Shown here: one piece after another, positions 22,088 to 34,632 of the stretch
Layout of the letters: each line of letters opens with the position of its first letter
Position numbering within the stretch: the stretch's first letter is position 1
Source: Adiantum capillus-veneris
Lineage: Eukaryota > Streptophyta > Polypodiopsida > Polypodiales > Pteridaceae
Reading direction: 5' to 3'
Length of the DNA stretch: 64,000 bases
Assembly (NCBI GenBank): GCA_014529385.2
Contig: CM043953.1
Coordinates: 110,740,549 to 110,804,548, forward strand
Made by a program: the position numbers and the translations under genes
The notes under the pieces: generated by a model
The model's input: the letters and a program-made list of their open reading frames with translations, nothing else
Database searches by the model: none
Told to the model about the DNA's origin: nothing

Positions 22088-23171
22088 TCAGATCGAGCCT
22101 TGGGGCAGCACCGCAGGAGGCTAGAGTCACCAGCTCAGATTGGAGTGAAATTCGACAGGCAAATACACGGCCCCAAATCTTGTGGGAGGATCCATAGGGC
22201 TTGGTGTGCTCAGAATTTCATTCTGAGGTCATCTCGGTTACCGTTCGACTTCGACAAAGTTCTGCGCAGGCCATTTTCGACTACGTGGTCTTAGCGGGTG
22301 CAGATCTGACTCTGCAAATTTGGGGTTTTCGGCCTACGACTGCAGGTGCTGAGGATATCGACACTCCCAGAGTGTTGATTTGTGGCTGTCTACACATCGA
22401 AGGACGGCTCACAGTTCTTGGAGGCGTGTCACATACAACACAGGCGCATCTACACACAGACTGTAGGCGACATCCACTAGTTCATCAGGTAGCTTGTGTT
22501 TGCTGCTTGATATTCCAGATTTCATCCTGACATTGCAGGTACTTCCACATGGGATGTATTGTCAGAGATGATGTATGTCTGTTGAGGGTTTGTTGGCTGT
22601 GAGTCACGCAGCAAACAACCGCCGCAGCGGTTACAACATACAGTGGGAAATTTGTGGATGTATGACTTTGTGGGAAGTCTATGTACTGTCAGATTTACTG
22701 CAGCCTTTGTTGAGGGTCAAGTGAGGTTTTATTGAGCTGGGGGATTCTCGAATGTTGAGATCCTTTCGGTGATACAGGTCTTGGAGCGATCCCTTGAGCA
22801 CCCTTAGATAGGCAGCTAAGATGTATTGACTGTGAGTTAGACAGCTGGGATTGCATCTTTGCTTTACTGCCGTTGAGGCATTGTCGCAGTCTATGCTTAC
22901 AAGACAGTGACAGGACAGTCAGAGACAGTACATGTGCAGGACAGGTTTACCGACAGCTTACAGTGTCAGAGAGACAATGTTTTTTGAGCTGTTTTTTGGT
23001 CTGTTGTTGAGTACACCAGAGCCATTTTACAAAGGAGACTCTGCCGAAATTTATGCAGAATCTGAAGCTTTCTTGGTTCATTTGACAGGTTGATATTGGT
23101 TCAGAGGTCAGTTTACAGGGGAAACTCTGCCGAATTTTTCCCAGGAAAGTAAACCACTATGAAGCGTAGCT
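22088..23171 (+). other. Leader of element 3
   Basis: About 1.1 kb between the primer-binding site and the gag ATG, long for a copia leader. The two frames starting near 22049 and 22201 match nothing I recognise and I do not call them. Confidence 0.5.
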
Positions 23172-25660
23172 ATGGCTGGATCACAGGACACTGCTCTTTA
23201 CAATATCAAAAAGCTGGATGGAACCAATTTCCCATTGTGGAAGAAGCAGATTTAGCACGTGTTGGTACAAAAGAAGCAGATAAAACCTATAAAGATCAAG
23301 GGGATAAAACCAGAAGATATGGACGAAGATGAATGGAGCGAAATGGATGAATTGGCACTTTCTACCATTATGCTGACTTTGGCAGAAAGCGTTTACTTCA
23401 ATGTAGCGGACGAGATGTCGGCTTATCAAGCATGGTTAAAGCTGAGTGATCTTTATGAGAAGCAGAGTGCAGCTTCACAGGTATACTGGCTTAAGAAGCT
23501 TGTTGACTTGAAGATGAAAGAAGGGACACCTATGTCCAATCATCTGAATGAATTCAACACAATCTATAGTCAGTTGTCAGCTCAAGGTGTCAAGTTTGAT
23601 GAACCTGTTAGAGCTATGTTCCTGTTGATCACATTGCCGGAAAGTTGGGACACTTTTTGCACAGCTTTGAGTAATTCTGCACCTCCAGATGGTTTGAACA
23701 TAGCAGGTGTAGAAGGAAGTCTGCTTACTGAAGAAACCAATAGAAAGACAATGGACAAAGGCAAAGGAACAGCCTTTGTTTTTAGGAGAAGGACCAAAGA
23801 AAAGTACAAAGGTGGAAAGAGGAATCAGTCTCGTAGCAAGTCCCGCAGTGCTAAAGGCAAGAGTGACATAGAATGCTATCATTGTGGCAAGAAGGGTCAC
23901 ATGAAAAGAGACTGCAGAGAATGGAAAGCAGAAAAAGGCAAAGAGAAAGCTGAAGACCATGGTGAGAAGAACAAGTCCTCAGTGAAGATTCAAGAAATAA
24001 ATGTGACAAACACTGTTGCAGAGGATGACAGTCTAGTGTCAGGAGACATCTACTTCTTGAAGAATACAATGGACTCGGCTCTTCTTACAGCATCTGATGG
24101 AAATGCATTGAGTGACTGGATTATAGACTCAGGGGCATCACTTCATGTGTCTCCAAACAAGGAGTGGTTTACCTCTTATGTGACCACTAAAGATCATGTT
24201 CGGCTAGGCAATGGGCAGACATGTGAGATCTTAGGTGTTGGAGATGTTCAATTGAAGTTTCAGAATGGCTCTTCTTTCACGCTAAAGAATGTGAGACATG
24301 TTCCCGCAATTACAAAGAGCTTGATCAGCACAGGTTTACTTGATGATGCTCGCTACGTCACCACTTTTGGACAGAACATGTGGAAGATATCCAAGGGTTC
24401 TATGACAGTAGCACATGGAGTAAAGTCTGGAGGACTTTACATGATTTATGTATCAAATGTCTCTAAAAATGTAATCAATGTAACCGAGCAGCCGAACGTT
24501 TCTTTGTGGCATAGACGGTTAGGACATATGTCCAAGAAGGGAATGGAAATCTTGTCTCGTTCTGGTTATTTTCCTGGATTTTCATTTAATGATTTTGAAT
24601 TCTGTGAACATTGTCTGTATGGTAAGCAAACACAGCAGCCACATAAGCATAGAAGCAGTAGAAGAGATACACAGTTGGCACATGTTCATAGTGATTTGTG
24701 TGGACCTATGCCTAACCTATCTCTAGGGGGAGCTTCTTACTTTATGACATTTATAGATGATTACTCGAGGAAAGTATGGGTTTACTTTCTCAAGCACAAG
24801 GATGAAGCGTTTAGTGTTTTCAAAACGTTTGTGACACTTGTGGAGAATCAGAGTGGCAAGAAGCTTAAATGCTTACGCCTTGACAATGGTGGAGAGTATG
24901 TTTCAAAGGCCTTTCAGGACTTTTGTGAGTCAAAAGGTATAAAACGTGAACTTATTGCTCCTTACAATCGTCCTCAAAATGGTGTTGCCGAGAGGATGAA
25001 TAGGACCATACAAGAGAAGGTCAGAAGTATGTTGTCTAATGCACAGCTGCCAAATGGGTTTTGGGCTGAATCTGTATCAACAGCTGTTCATCTTGTAAAT
25101 AGATCTCCTAGCAAGGTTTTGCAGAAGGATTCAGTGCCAGAGATGGTATGGTCAGGCAAAATGCCCTCATACAAGCATCTCAAAGTCTTTGGCTGTGAGG
25201 CATATACTCACGTTCCAAAGGAATTTAGGAACAAACTTGAGCCAAAGAGTAGAAAGTGCATCTTTCTAGGCTATGGTAATTCTGGTGAGATGGGGTACAG
25301 ACTTTGGGATCCCGAATCCAGAAAGGTTGTCCGCAGCAATGATGTTCACTTTAATGAATACAAATATCATTCTAAACCAGAGAGGGTTGAGGAGATTAGA
25401 AAAGTTGTCTTCCAAGAAGATGGACCTGCACGTGCAAGACAAAATGTCAGGGCTCAAGAGGAGCAAGGACAGGATAGAGTGGAACCACAGGTTGTGGCTG
25501 AGCCTGAGCCACCTATTGTGCGTAGATTTGGACGTGTCACGCGACCTCCTGATAGGTTTGTTCCATCTATGAACTATGTCATGTTGACTTATTGCAATGA
25601 GCCTTCATGTTACAAGGAAGCAGTGCAAATGAAGGACTCCGGGAATTTGCAATTGGCCAT
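23172..25660 (+). pseudogene. Copia gag, protease and integrase (element 3, 5' part)
   Basis: ATG 23172 (MAGSQDTALYNIKKLDG) opens a copia Gag. A TAG at 23253-23255 (codon 28) interrupts it; beyond this the frame is open. Domains: UBN2-type Gag, CCHC knuckle (CYHCGKKGHMKRDC), protease (WIIDSGASLHVSP), pre-integrase zinc region (LWHRRLGHMSKKG), and integrase with HSDLCGP, RLDNGGEY and NGVAERMNRT giving the D, D and E. The frame is then cut by the LTR of element 4 at 25661. Reading past that point adds residues encoded by the LTR, not by copia. Confidence 0.92.
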
Positions 25661-26732
25661 TGTTAAAAGGTCAACCTTTCAACAACGCTTCCACAAAGAT
25701 TCCATAAAGATTCCTCAAAGATTCTCTAAAGATACTCTAAAGATTCCTCAAAGATACTCTAAAGATGAAGACAAATATGGATGCTATAATGTGAAGATAC
25801 AAGCTTATGGACATCATCGAATATCCCGTTATTATTATTTTGAGCCATTACGGCCACTTTTGTAATGTTTACGGGAACTTCATATTTTAAGTCAGCAATT
25901 GTATTTTGGCCACAGATGCTTGCTGGATGAGCAAAGCCAGCTCATGGTGTTGTAATTAAGCTCTATAGAAGCCTAGGGACAAATCATGTCATTTTGGTCG
26001 GACATTAGGTTTTCTAAGGCTTAGTATATAAGCCAAAACCTAAAGCATTGTAAAAGGACTTCTAATAAATCTGATCTTCTGTGTCATTGGGAGACTGCAA
26101 GAGAGTGAGTGAGTGTGTGTGTGTGCTACAGGAGCTACGGTGGTTGGAATCGCAAACGGAGAGCAGCAGTGAGTTGCCCATGAGGAGAGCTACACGTTGA
26201 TGCTTACATCACGCGCGTTCGTCTGTGTTTTGGCAGATTCACCCGCGAGCTACTTTTGGAGTTTCGGTGAGTAACTGTTGCCCGTTTTTGCATTTCAGCA
26301 TATCCACGCAATCAGAGCGAGTAGAGCTACACATTAGGCACTTTAGTTTTCGGAAATGTCGACCTGTAAAAACCGGCCAGACATCCTATGGGTTTTCTGC
26401 ACGGAGGGTATTGAGTAGGTTTTTTTGGTCACGGACCTTAGGGAGAGTGGCCTATTGGTGTCGGTAGGATATCCCTCAAGTTTCGTAACGTTTCGAGAAC
26501 GTCTAATGGGATTTTGGCTTGCGGTAGCATCATAGGAGACTCTCACATTCACATAACCGATGGCATGTAGAGTTGATATCTCTGTAGGAAGTAGTCATTA
26601 GTCTGTCGAGTAGAGGTTGACACCCTTTGCTTGCTTCCACGCGCCTGCGGGTCGAGCTTCGTGCTCAGTTGACATTATATGTTAGGTGAGTTCTCGCTAT
26701 GCTGACGTCCGTCGCGGCGTATTCGTCCAACA
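25661..26732 (+). repeat. 5' LTR of element 4
   Basis: 1072 bp. It begins with a micro-repeat of AAAGATTC/AAAGATAC units. A TATA box (TATATAAG) lies at 26025-26032 and AATAAA at 26064-26069. A half-site of the leader palindrome (AGACATCCTA) lies at 26379. The 80-residue frame near 26225 recurs in the other LTR and is not called. Confidence 0.92.
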
Positions 26733-26733
26733 T

Positions 26734-26751
26734 TGGCGCCGCTGCCGGGGA
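26734..26751 (+). other. Primer-binding site of element 4
   Basis: TGGCGCCGCTGCCGGGGA starts one base after the LTR. It resembles the TGGCGCCGTTGCCGGGGA site used by plant Athila/Tat-type Ty3 elements, so element 4 is probably Ty3-derived and unrelated to its copia host. Confidence 0.85.
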
Positions 26752-27264
26752 CGAGGGCCCTAAGTAGGTGACCGAGACTAGTCCTTGAGGATAGAGGTAC
26801 CTCTGGCTTTCCAGAGTACATTCATTCTTTTAGATAGGATCAGAGGGTGGTGGACTCTCTAGGTCTTCGGAGGAGTCTACGGAGCATGTGTCTGACCTGG
26901 ATCTTCCGTCTTAGATAGTAGTAGGTTGTGGTGTAGAGAGTAGGAGTTGGAGTGGTAGATGTGGTGGTAGGTTGACTTGAGAGTCCGTGTGAGGCCAGGA
27001 AGCAACCAAGACATCAAAATCACCATCTCACATTGATGAGTAGGAGTAGGGTAAGTAAGATATCTTGATTGCTGATCTAGAGTACTTTATGCATGTCTTA
27101 TTTGCTGTTAGGCTCATCAGAGAAGTGAAAAACGCTAAGTAGGAAAGACTGTAAGTTGTGTTTGGAAGCTGATTTTGTGTCCAAAATTTTCTGTGATTAT
27201 TGCTGAGAGCTCTACAGAGCATAGGGAGTACTACTACCAAAAAAAATCTGCATTTTAAGACAGT

Positions 27265-28616
27265 AGACATCCTACGCGTAGGATGTCTCTAGGGCACTTT
27301 TGGCAGGGAATTTGGGAAAACTGAGGTTACCAGTGGGTTCAAAAGGGGGGGTTTACCCTAGTTACGTTGAAACTAAAGTTTTAACCAACTCTTGACACCC
27401 AAAAGACCAAAGACAGAGTGTAAAAAACGCAAAAACAAGAAACTTAAGATTCTGAGCACAATTTTGCATAAAAACTGGTAGGAATGCTTGAAAAGTAGTG
27501 CTCAAGACTTGGGGATGCATGTGGATGAATTCTGCCACAAATTTCATCAGTAGAAATCCTATGCGTAGGATGTCTAGAGAGTGATTCTGGAAGCAAAAAT
27601 CAAGTTTTGGCATCATACCCATATTCTGCATGTTGTGTTGGACACACACACCAAAGCTCATGTCATTTGGACATATAGACTGAGAGTTAAGGGGATGTTA
27701 CTCTTTCAGAGAAATATTTTCCCAGAAGTGGTGATTCTGAGAAATTTTGACATCCAAAATTTGATGTGATCACATATTCTTGTTATATGCATCAAGAAGC
27801 ACCTTGGGTAGAAACAGAAGTCCATTTTGAGAAAAAAAGACATCCTACGGGTAGGATGTCTACGGGGTGATCTGGTGGAAATTTTGAAATTCTGAGCTGA
27901 CCATTGTGTTCAGAAGGTAGGTTGTACCCTATTTTCACCTGGAAGGGGAAATTTGACCATATCTTGATAAGATAAGGCCAGATAGACTTAAATTGCCAGA
28001 CATCCTACCCAAATTTGACCATATCTTGATAGGATAAGGCCAGATAGACTGAAATTGCCAGACATCCTACCCAAATTGTGCCAAGGCATTATTCCAAGAC
28101 CAAAACCATAATATGGCTGCATGAACATGTCTTGAATGATATATTGAGTGACTGAAAGGGGTTTCACCTCATTTGGGTGAGAAAATTGGGTTCAAAGCGG
28201 ACTTTAGCACTTCTGACTGAAAAAAAGACAAGAACAGCTAGAATTTGGGACTTTTGAAATCCAAACCAAATTCTAAGCATACCATTGGGTTGCTGACATC
28301 AAGGGGAAGCTGTGGGACAAGTCTGGGGTCAAACAGGCCAAAAAGACATCCTACGGGTAGGATGTCTTCTGTGTGATTTTGAACTCTAAACAAAATTATG
28401 AGCACACCACTGTGATCAGCACATCAAGGAGAATCTGGGGTGAAAATTTCAAGTCATTCTGAGCAAAAAGACATCCTACGCGTAGGATGTCTCAAGGCCA
28501 TTTTTAGGTCCAAAGGAAATTCTGAGCATACCATTGTGTTGCTGGACTTAAGGGGAGTCTCTGGACCAAATTTTGTTTAATTCTGAGCATATAGACATCC
28601 TACGCGTAGAATGTCT
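27265..28616 (+). repeat. Array of 24-bp palindromes in the element 4 leader
   Basis: Six palindromes built as AGACATCCTACG followed by its reverse complement. Two are perfect (27265-27288 and 28469-28492); four have one or two changes (27552-27575, 27838-27861, 28344-28367, 28593-28616). Two half-sites ending in CCC lie at 27998-28010 and 28060-28072, and further half-sites lie in the LTRs (26379 and 35359). Several palindromes are followed by a conserved stretch like AATTCTGAGCATACCATTG. Spacings are about 287, 286, 284, 125 and 124 bp if the half-sites count as units, suggesting an old tandem array with a module near 125 bp. Role unknown. Confidence 0.85.
27949..28072 (+). repeat. 62-bp tandem duplication in the element 4 leader
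   Basis: Copies at 27949-28010 and 28011-28072 differ at two or three positions. Each begins AAATTTGACCATATCTTGAT and ends in a palindrome half-site (AGACATCCTACCC). Confidence 0.9.
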
Positions 28617-29412
28617 CCAGGCCAGTTTTAGGGTCCAACTGAAATTTTGACCATACAGAAGTGTTCACAGTGTCACAAAGATCCCAAATCTTCTTCCATT
28701 CTAAACTGCATTTCACTATTTTGGCCATAACTTTCACAAAGGGTATCGGATTGGAAAAGTTTTTATATCAAAACATAGCTTGAGAGTGACTCTACAGATC
28801 TTAGAGCAGAACATGAACTAAACGTATGCCTATGGCAACCTTATAGTTCAATTTTGAAAAAAACGTCGTTTAAGGCCTCAAAATGCATCCGGAAGTCAGG
28901 GGTGTCTAAAACCGACAGTTCGAAAGAATTGTGAGGAAACGGTCACGGTTTTGAAGACTGCTAAGTTAGCAGATTGAAATTATCTTTTAGGAAAACCATT
29001 GGTCACCCGCTAGAAGGTGCTCAAGGAACAAGTGTGGCCGTTAAAGGTACATCAAGGATTTATGCATTCATTGTGAAAAAGTTTGTCAGCTAAATAGAAT
29101 TTTGTAGATTGTGTGCTAAAGTGAACACAGGTTAGCTCGACTCAAGAATCGCTACAAAGGGAGCAGTCGTTGCAGTATAGTGGTAAGTTGCATAACTTAT
29201 CACAGTGCTTCCACTAGATCGAGGCCTGCTAAAAAGCTCTAGGAAAAGCAAGCAGCCAGACAAGACAGTATCAGTCTTGGCAAGCAAGGGAGCTAAGAAG
29301 TTCAAGCACAGCCCAATTCAGAAAACTCAGAGATTAAGGCATCCACAACAGCTGAAGAACCTCAAGCGAAAAAAGACCGACACAAGGGTGCTAATAATTT
29401 TTATTAGCATTG
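28617..29412 (+). other. Element 4 leader downstream of the palindromes
   Basis: No recognised domain. A lysine-rich frame of 73 codons covers 29205-29426 and runs into the next coding segment in another frame. It could be a broken N-terminus of the gag-like protein. Confidence 0.4.
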
Positions 29413-30474
29413 AGGCAAGCAATTAGAGCTATCACTGATAGATATTACAAGAGAGCAAATTCGGATCTATCTGATTGGATACTACAAAGGACTGCCATGC
29501 TATGAGGATGACAATTGGAATTTGTACATCAAGACAAAGAAAGATACAGAGGAAACTTGGACATCTCAATATGTGGAAGTTGAAACAGCGAAGAATGTAC
29601 TACACCCACATCGAGATTTCATGGAAGACTGTCTGGGATCAATTTACATGAGGCACGGAAAATACATCGACAATGAGATAGAAATATTGTACAAGGATCA
29701 ACTTACAGAACTCTACGCATATCCTCCAAGTATTTTACTGTACAAAGCACAAGATGGAAAACGGAAAATTGGTACCCTCTATGGAGACGAAGACGGTCGA
29801 TACTACAGGGCTGTCTCAAGTCACGAAGTTCCTGTAGAAAACAATCATTACTTTGCAGCAGAAGCATTTGGCTTGAGAGGAGAAGACTACATGTCTAAAG
29901 GTGGTAATGTATACCATCTCGTCATGGGTTTACCTCTAACTACGCACCTGGAAGAATTGACACCTACGGCTGTCACTACACAAATGAGTGACACACAACA
30001 TGACACACAACAAGGCACAACACAAGACACCCCATGGAAAGACACGACACAAGTCTCGTGCACTGCACTAGCACAAGAGGTATCAGCTATGAAGATAGCA
30101 CAACTTCAAAAAGAACTAGCTTGGTCTCAAGAGCTACTTAACAAAGCACAAGAAGTCATATCATCAAGCATTAAACAGATGCTAACATCAGATATGAAAC
30201 CCTCTCGGATAGTGGGAGTTCAAACTCAACAGAGACCCTATATCTTCAAGAGCGGGATTAAGAAGTCCAGTTTTACAAGAAGCAGTTAGGAGTCCAAGTG
30301 GAATTTCAAGAAGCATTGGAAGATGCCGAGCCGGAGGAGAGACCACTGGAAATTCACAATGCCCAATGTAGAAGGTCAGGTCAAGATGTCATTGTGGTCG
30401 ACAAATACGATAGGCACTATGAAATAGCCGATGTGAAAATATTGATGAGTTTAGCAATTGTGGGCAACCTGTAA
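29413..30474 (+). pseudogene. Gag-like protein of element 4, N-terminal part, frameshifted
   Basis: Open from 29413 to 30289 in one frame (includes GYYKGLPCYEDDNW and GKYIDNEIEILYKDQLTE) and then continued in the -1 frame (QFYKKQLGVQVEFQEALED) to TAA at 30472-30474. No ATG lies near the open start; the first in-frame ATG is close to 29620. It is rich in Glu, Gln and Thr. Its end overlaps the next segment by about 50 bp, again one frame lower. I recognise no family; the place, right after the leader, suggests a structural Gag. Confidence 0.55.
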
Positions 30475-33428
30475 GTCACATACTTGGACCCCGTCCAAAA
30501 GCACCATCAAGGGAAACTGAAAACAAAAATTCAGTTCGACCTTCACTCTCGGTGCAGAACTCGCCAAAATCAACTCGGAAACATAGCCCTAAGGCTATGC
30601 AGAAGCCCCACGTCAAAGACCATATACTGATGGAAGAATTAGCATCACAACTGCTAGAAAGCATGGATAGTGATTTGATCTTGTATGCAAGCAATAATGG
30701 AAGCTATTTTCAGCTTCTCAAGGACAATACGATGAAGGATAAAGAGACAAAGCCAGTGGATACACCTAAGTCAGTCGTAATCTACAGGTTCATGCATGCA
30801 AAGAAGAGGTCATATCTGTATCTAGATACCACAGGAAACCATTATCAGCAGTATTATGGAAAGCTGCCTCGTCCAGAGGGTGCACATGTTGAGATAACAA
30901 CATATTGTGACCAATGTGCCATTGGTCATTTAGTGAAGGACTGCCCAGTAAAGCTCTACATGGAAAAGAAGAAGCAACAAGCCAAAAGCAAAGTTCAGAC
31001 AGTGACAACAAGGGAACGGAAGAAAGAATCCCCAACAAGATCTCTGGAAAAGAAGCAGATCTTGTCGCAAAGCACAAAAGATAGGCTCAAGACACAGTTG
31101 CTTGAAGTCAAGGGTGTCAACGACATTATCATAGAGAATCAGGCTTTCAAAAAAGATCAATTGAATCAGCTGATTCAAGATCGTTTAAGGAACCTCAGTG
31201 AGGATAAGTCAGAGCATCCACAAGGTGATGAAGATGAAGCTCGTAGTTCAAGGTTTGAGAGCAAAAGAAGCCAAGATTTTGACGATAGTGAGCCAACACA
31301 AGAAGAGGTGGCAGAGGTAACAAAAATTCTTAGTGCCAAGTCACAAGTGGAAGACATGAAAATAGAGTCAATGGATGAAGCTGAAAGTCTACCTAATAAA
31401 TTTTCTATTGTGAACTCTTCATTGGTGATTGAACAAATCAAAGAGTATGAGAAGCTAAAAGAAGATGTAACTGAAGACATACAATGCACAGAAGAACAGG
31501 AAATGACTGAGTCCAAGATTGACTACCAAGGACAAGCAATACAGGATATGAATGAATATTTTCGAAAAGAGACTCTACAAAAACCCATGGAACAATGGAA
31601 ACCAAAGGCCACGGCGACCATTGCATCAGAAGAAGAGAGGAAACCTCAACATCCTGCTACACAAGCTTCAAAACATTTCCAAGAAGAAAAGTCACCATTG
31701 AATGACCTTCAAGTGCTAGAAGAAGTAAATAGTGACAGAGAGCTTCTAAAATCAAGAATCAAGGCGTCACAGTCAGAAACTAGCAATGAACACCAACAAG
31801 CAGCTACAGTAGAAGATAGTAAGCACTTGGGACATGCTACAACCAGTCAAATGACAAAGAAGTTCAACATACAAGAGGATGACAAAGCTTCCAAGGCACA
31901 AAAGTCCAAGACAAGTACCAAAAGCAAAGAGGTCATCAGTTACTTGGCATCCAACGAGAAGATTAAATTCTCGTTGGATGTGTATGAGAAACTGAAATTC
32001 AACTTTACAGCAGAGATAGATTGCACTGCCATGACTAATGTCATGTCTTATGGGCTATGGTTACTTCTAGGTAAGCCAGAACTGTATGAAATTCAGGTAC
32101 AGGTTCCTATATCACATGGAATAGCTGTCACAAGTTTAGGGATTGCAGAAGCTTCCCTTAAACTACGGTCAAAGGTAATCAAAGACAAATTCCTAGTGGT
32201 GGATTCATCGAAAATGAGTACACATTTGATTTTGTCCAAGCACTGGGCAAAAACATTGGCAGAAGAACCTGGATTTTCAACAATGGTCATCACGACTAGC
32301 TCTCAAGAAATCCAGCCTACTACTGCTCCAAGATTATCGGCTTCCGACAATGGCAAAGCCAAAATGAGCCCACAAATGTCCTACCAACAGAAGCAGCCCC
32401 TTAAATCAGAGTCTTCCATCCAGCCCCGAAAAGTTCAAGACAGAGCTTCGACATCAACTGACCACATGCCTCCACATGAAAGACAGACTCCAAAGAAAAT
32501 CTTTCAACCGAAATACCCTACACTGCAAGATCATCGTCGATAAAAATCTTCAAAGGTCTACATCAAAGCTGAAGAAATCAAGGTCAAGGACCCGATATGG
32601 GTAAATGAGCCTAGCCGATTGACGAAAGGTAAACACATGGGATGGATAGCCTCCCACTACAGCTTAGCAGAGCAAGGCTATTATGAGGGTCAAAAGAAAC
32701 TTTGGTTACCAAAACCACAGACCTCGGCTTATGTGGTGGATAAAGGTTTCAAAAAGCGTCCCTGAAAGCAACAAAGCTCATATTTATATCGCCAAAGGAG
32801 ACCAACCAACAAGGCTCGGCAAAGGGATGCAGGAAATTTCAAACCCAACTGGCCTTCATACCAACATAAAACTTCATCGATAAATAATCCCAAAAATGGC
32901 ACTCTTGTACATCTCAATACGACATCAAAAACATCATGGGAAGTTCCATCTACAATTCTTTAAGCACAAGGTTACTATCAAGGAAATCGGAGAATCTGGC
33001 TACCAAAGATGCCAGGTAAACATTCTTCAAGCAAACGACTTCAGCTTGAAAATAATCGCAATTTCAGGGAAGGCAAAATCAAGGACAGTGTCACAGTCAA
33101 GGCAAAGGATATCTGCAAAGACACGCTAATCACACGATGCAAATACAAATGGGTGCCAAAAGAACCACACATACCGAAGAAGATTGAAGTCATCTCTAGC
33201 TCTCAAGAAATGTCAGGACATGATAGACAAAGTGTTACGGGGAATGGAGCGAGCCAATCTTCTCAACCAAGGGACCAACAACAACAAAAAGAAATTTTGA
33301 CAACCAAGGTCACCCAGGTATGGAAAAAGAAACCAATATTGCCAGTATGGTCCTTTACAAATCCTCTCTTCGAGGATGGGAGTTTTGAATTTCAAAGCCT
33401 ATTCTTGGTCGAAAGCTCCCGAGAGTAA
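30423..33428 (+). pseudogene. Gag/protease-like protein of element 4, one frame with three stops
   Basis: One reading frame carries about 1000 codons with in-frame stops at 32541 (TAA), 32763 (TGA) and 32961 (TAA). The largest open piece (30552-32543) has 663 codons. Numbering from 30552, a zinc-knuckle-like motif spans 119-131 (CDQCAIGHLVKDC, CX2CX3HX4C, one residue shorter than the usual CCHC). A long acidic region predicted to be mostly helical follows, then a retropepsin-like fold at about 480-565: DCTA at 490-493 where D-T/S-G is expected, NVMSYGLW, and HLILSKHWA where ILGRPWL is expected. The missing glycine suggests no protease activity. Past the stops lie two copies of a QGYY-G...WLPK repeat. 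Confidence 0.6.
31948..31980 (+). other. Perfect 13-bp inverted repeat inside the element 4 coding region
   Basis: CATCCAACGAGAA, loop GATTAAA, TTCTCGTTGGATG. The RNA would form a stable hairpin just before the protease-like domain. Confidence 0.85.
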
Positions 33429-34632
33429 GTCAAGTCGCCATAAAAATCATGGCATAAGAGTCAAGAGTCGGGCAGCTGAGCCACTAAATGAGCAAGCATT
33501 AGACCCAAGCTTCATGTCTTAATATTTTTTGTGGTCTATGAGTCTAGATATTTAGATTAAAGCTCAAGCTGGAGAGTTGAGCATACATAAAGTCATGTCA
33601 CTCATGCTGGAAGAGGTGAGCATAAGAGTCAAAGTCTACTATTTTAAATGGTGGAGTGGCGGAGTAGCCCAGAAAACACTCACGCACATGAACACAGTGA
33701 GGAGAGTGGAAAAAACCTCGTCGACAAAAACCCTTCTTGTGAGTAACGACAGCTCTTGAAGTCAAATATATTTTTTTGCTTCTCTAGCTACGTTCACTCC
33801 TGGAAGCACCCATTCAAACTCCTCTCGCACCGCATATTGTTTCCCATGCATCTATCTGTGCAAGCATATATAATGTCCCATCATTGGACATTTGCATTTG
33901 ACACGATTTGTGTTCCACCCATGCACTTACACAACAAAATGACGATGACGAAGTGGTAACAGGTTTCATAAGCATTTTCTCAACAACCATGACTCTCACT
34001 TCAAGCTACTAACACTTATCCACTGTATGTCCAGTAATAGTAGCCATACGGCCATAAGTACTTTAACTCAACAAAACTCGGTTACATCAAACATAATTAC
34101 ATATAGCCTGACATTTAATTGTGACTAAAGGCATTTTTTTCCCACTGGGTTTTTCCCTTTAGTCCTATCCAGGTATCCAAGACCTTCATTTTGTAATATA
34201 CGTCACATTTTATTTTTACTATTCTATTTTTCTTATAAAAACACAGAAAAACAGACCAACGACATCCCTAAACAACTACATGCTCATCATCTATAGGATC
34301 CAAGGGGAGCGGCCCAGAAACAATTCAAAAAGGCTTCAAGATTACAGGTACACATGCAGGATGACACCCAAAGAACAAACAATACAGAGCTTCCAAGATA
34401 AATACTTGCTGCAACAACAAACCTCACTCAACCTATTCACGCTACAACAACCAATCGGAGGGGGAGAGCTATGGCTTCAACTACACTACTTGTACAAGAA
34501 AAAGGTACCTCTACAACATACAAAGCATCTGGTACAACCAACTGCAACAAAAAAAGCTTCAACCAACACCAAAACATGAAGCACTCATCAAGGCCACTGC
34601 AGACATAGGGTCTTGTCGAGGACGACAAGACT
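33429..34632 (+). other. 3' interior of element 4
   Basis: About 1.2 kb between the last coding stop and the polypurine tract. One ATG-started frame of 99 codons (34280-34579, Gln/Thr/Lys-rich) is present but resembles nothing known. A hairpin with a 9-bp stem (GTCTTGTCG, loop AGGA, CGACAAGAC) covers 34610-34631 and abuts the polypurine tract. Confidence 0.5.

Noticed and set aside
26225-26467. 80-codon frame repeated at 35205-35447
   Set aside because: It lies in both LTRs of element 4, downstream of the TATA box; it matches no domain and the duplication is explained by the LTR pair.
27265-28616. Regularly spaced repeats suggesting a CRISPR array
   Set aside because: Spacing is uneven, the spacers are related to one another, and the setting is a plant retrotransposon leader.
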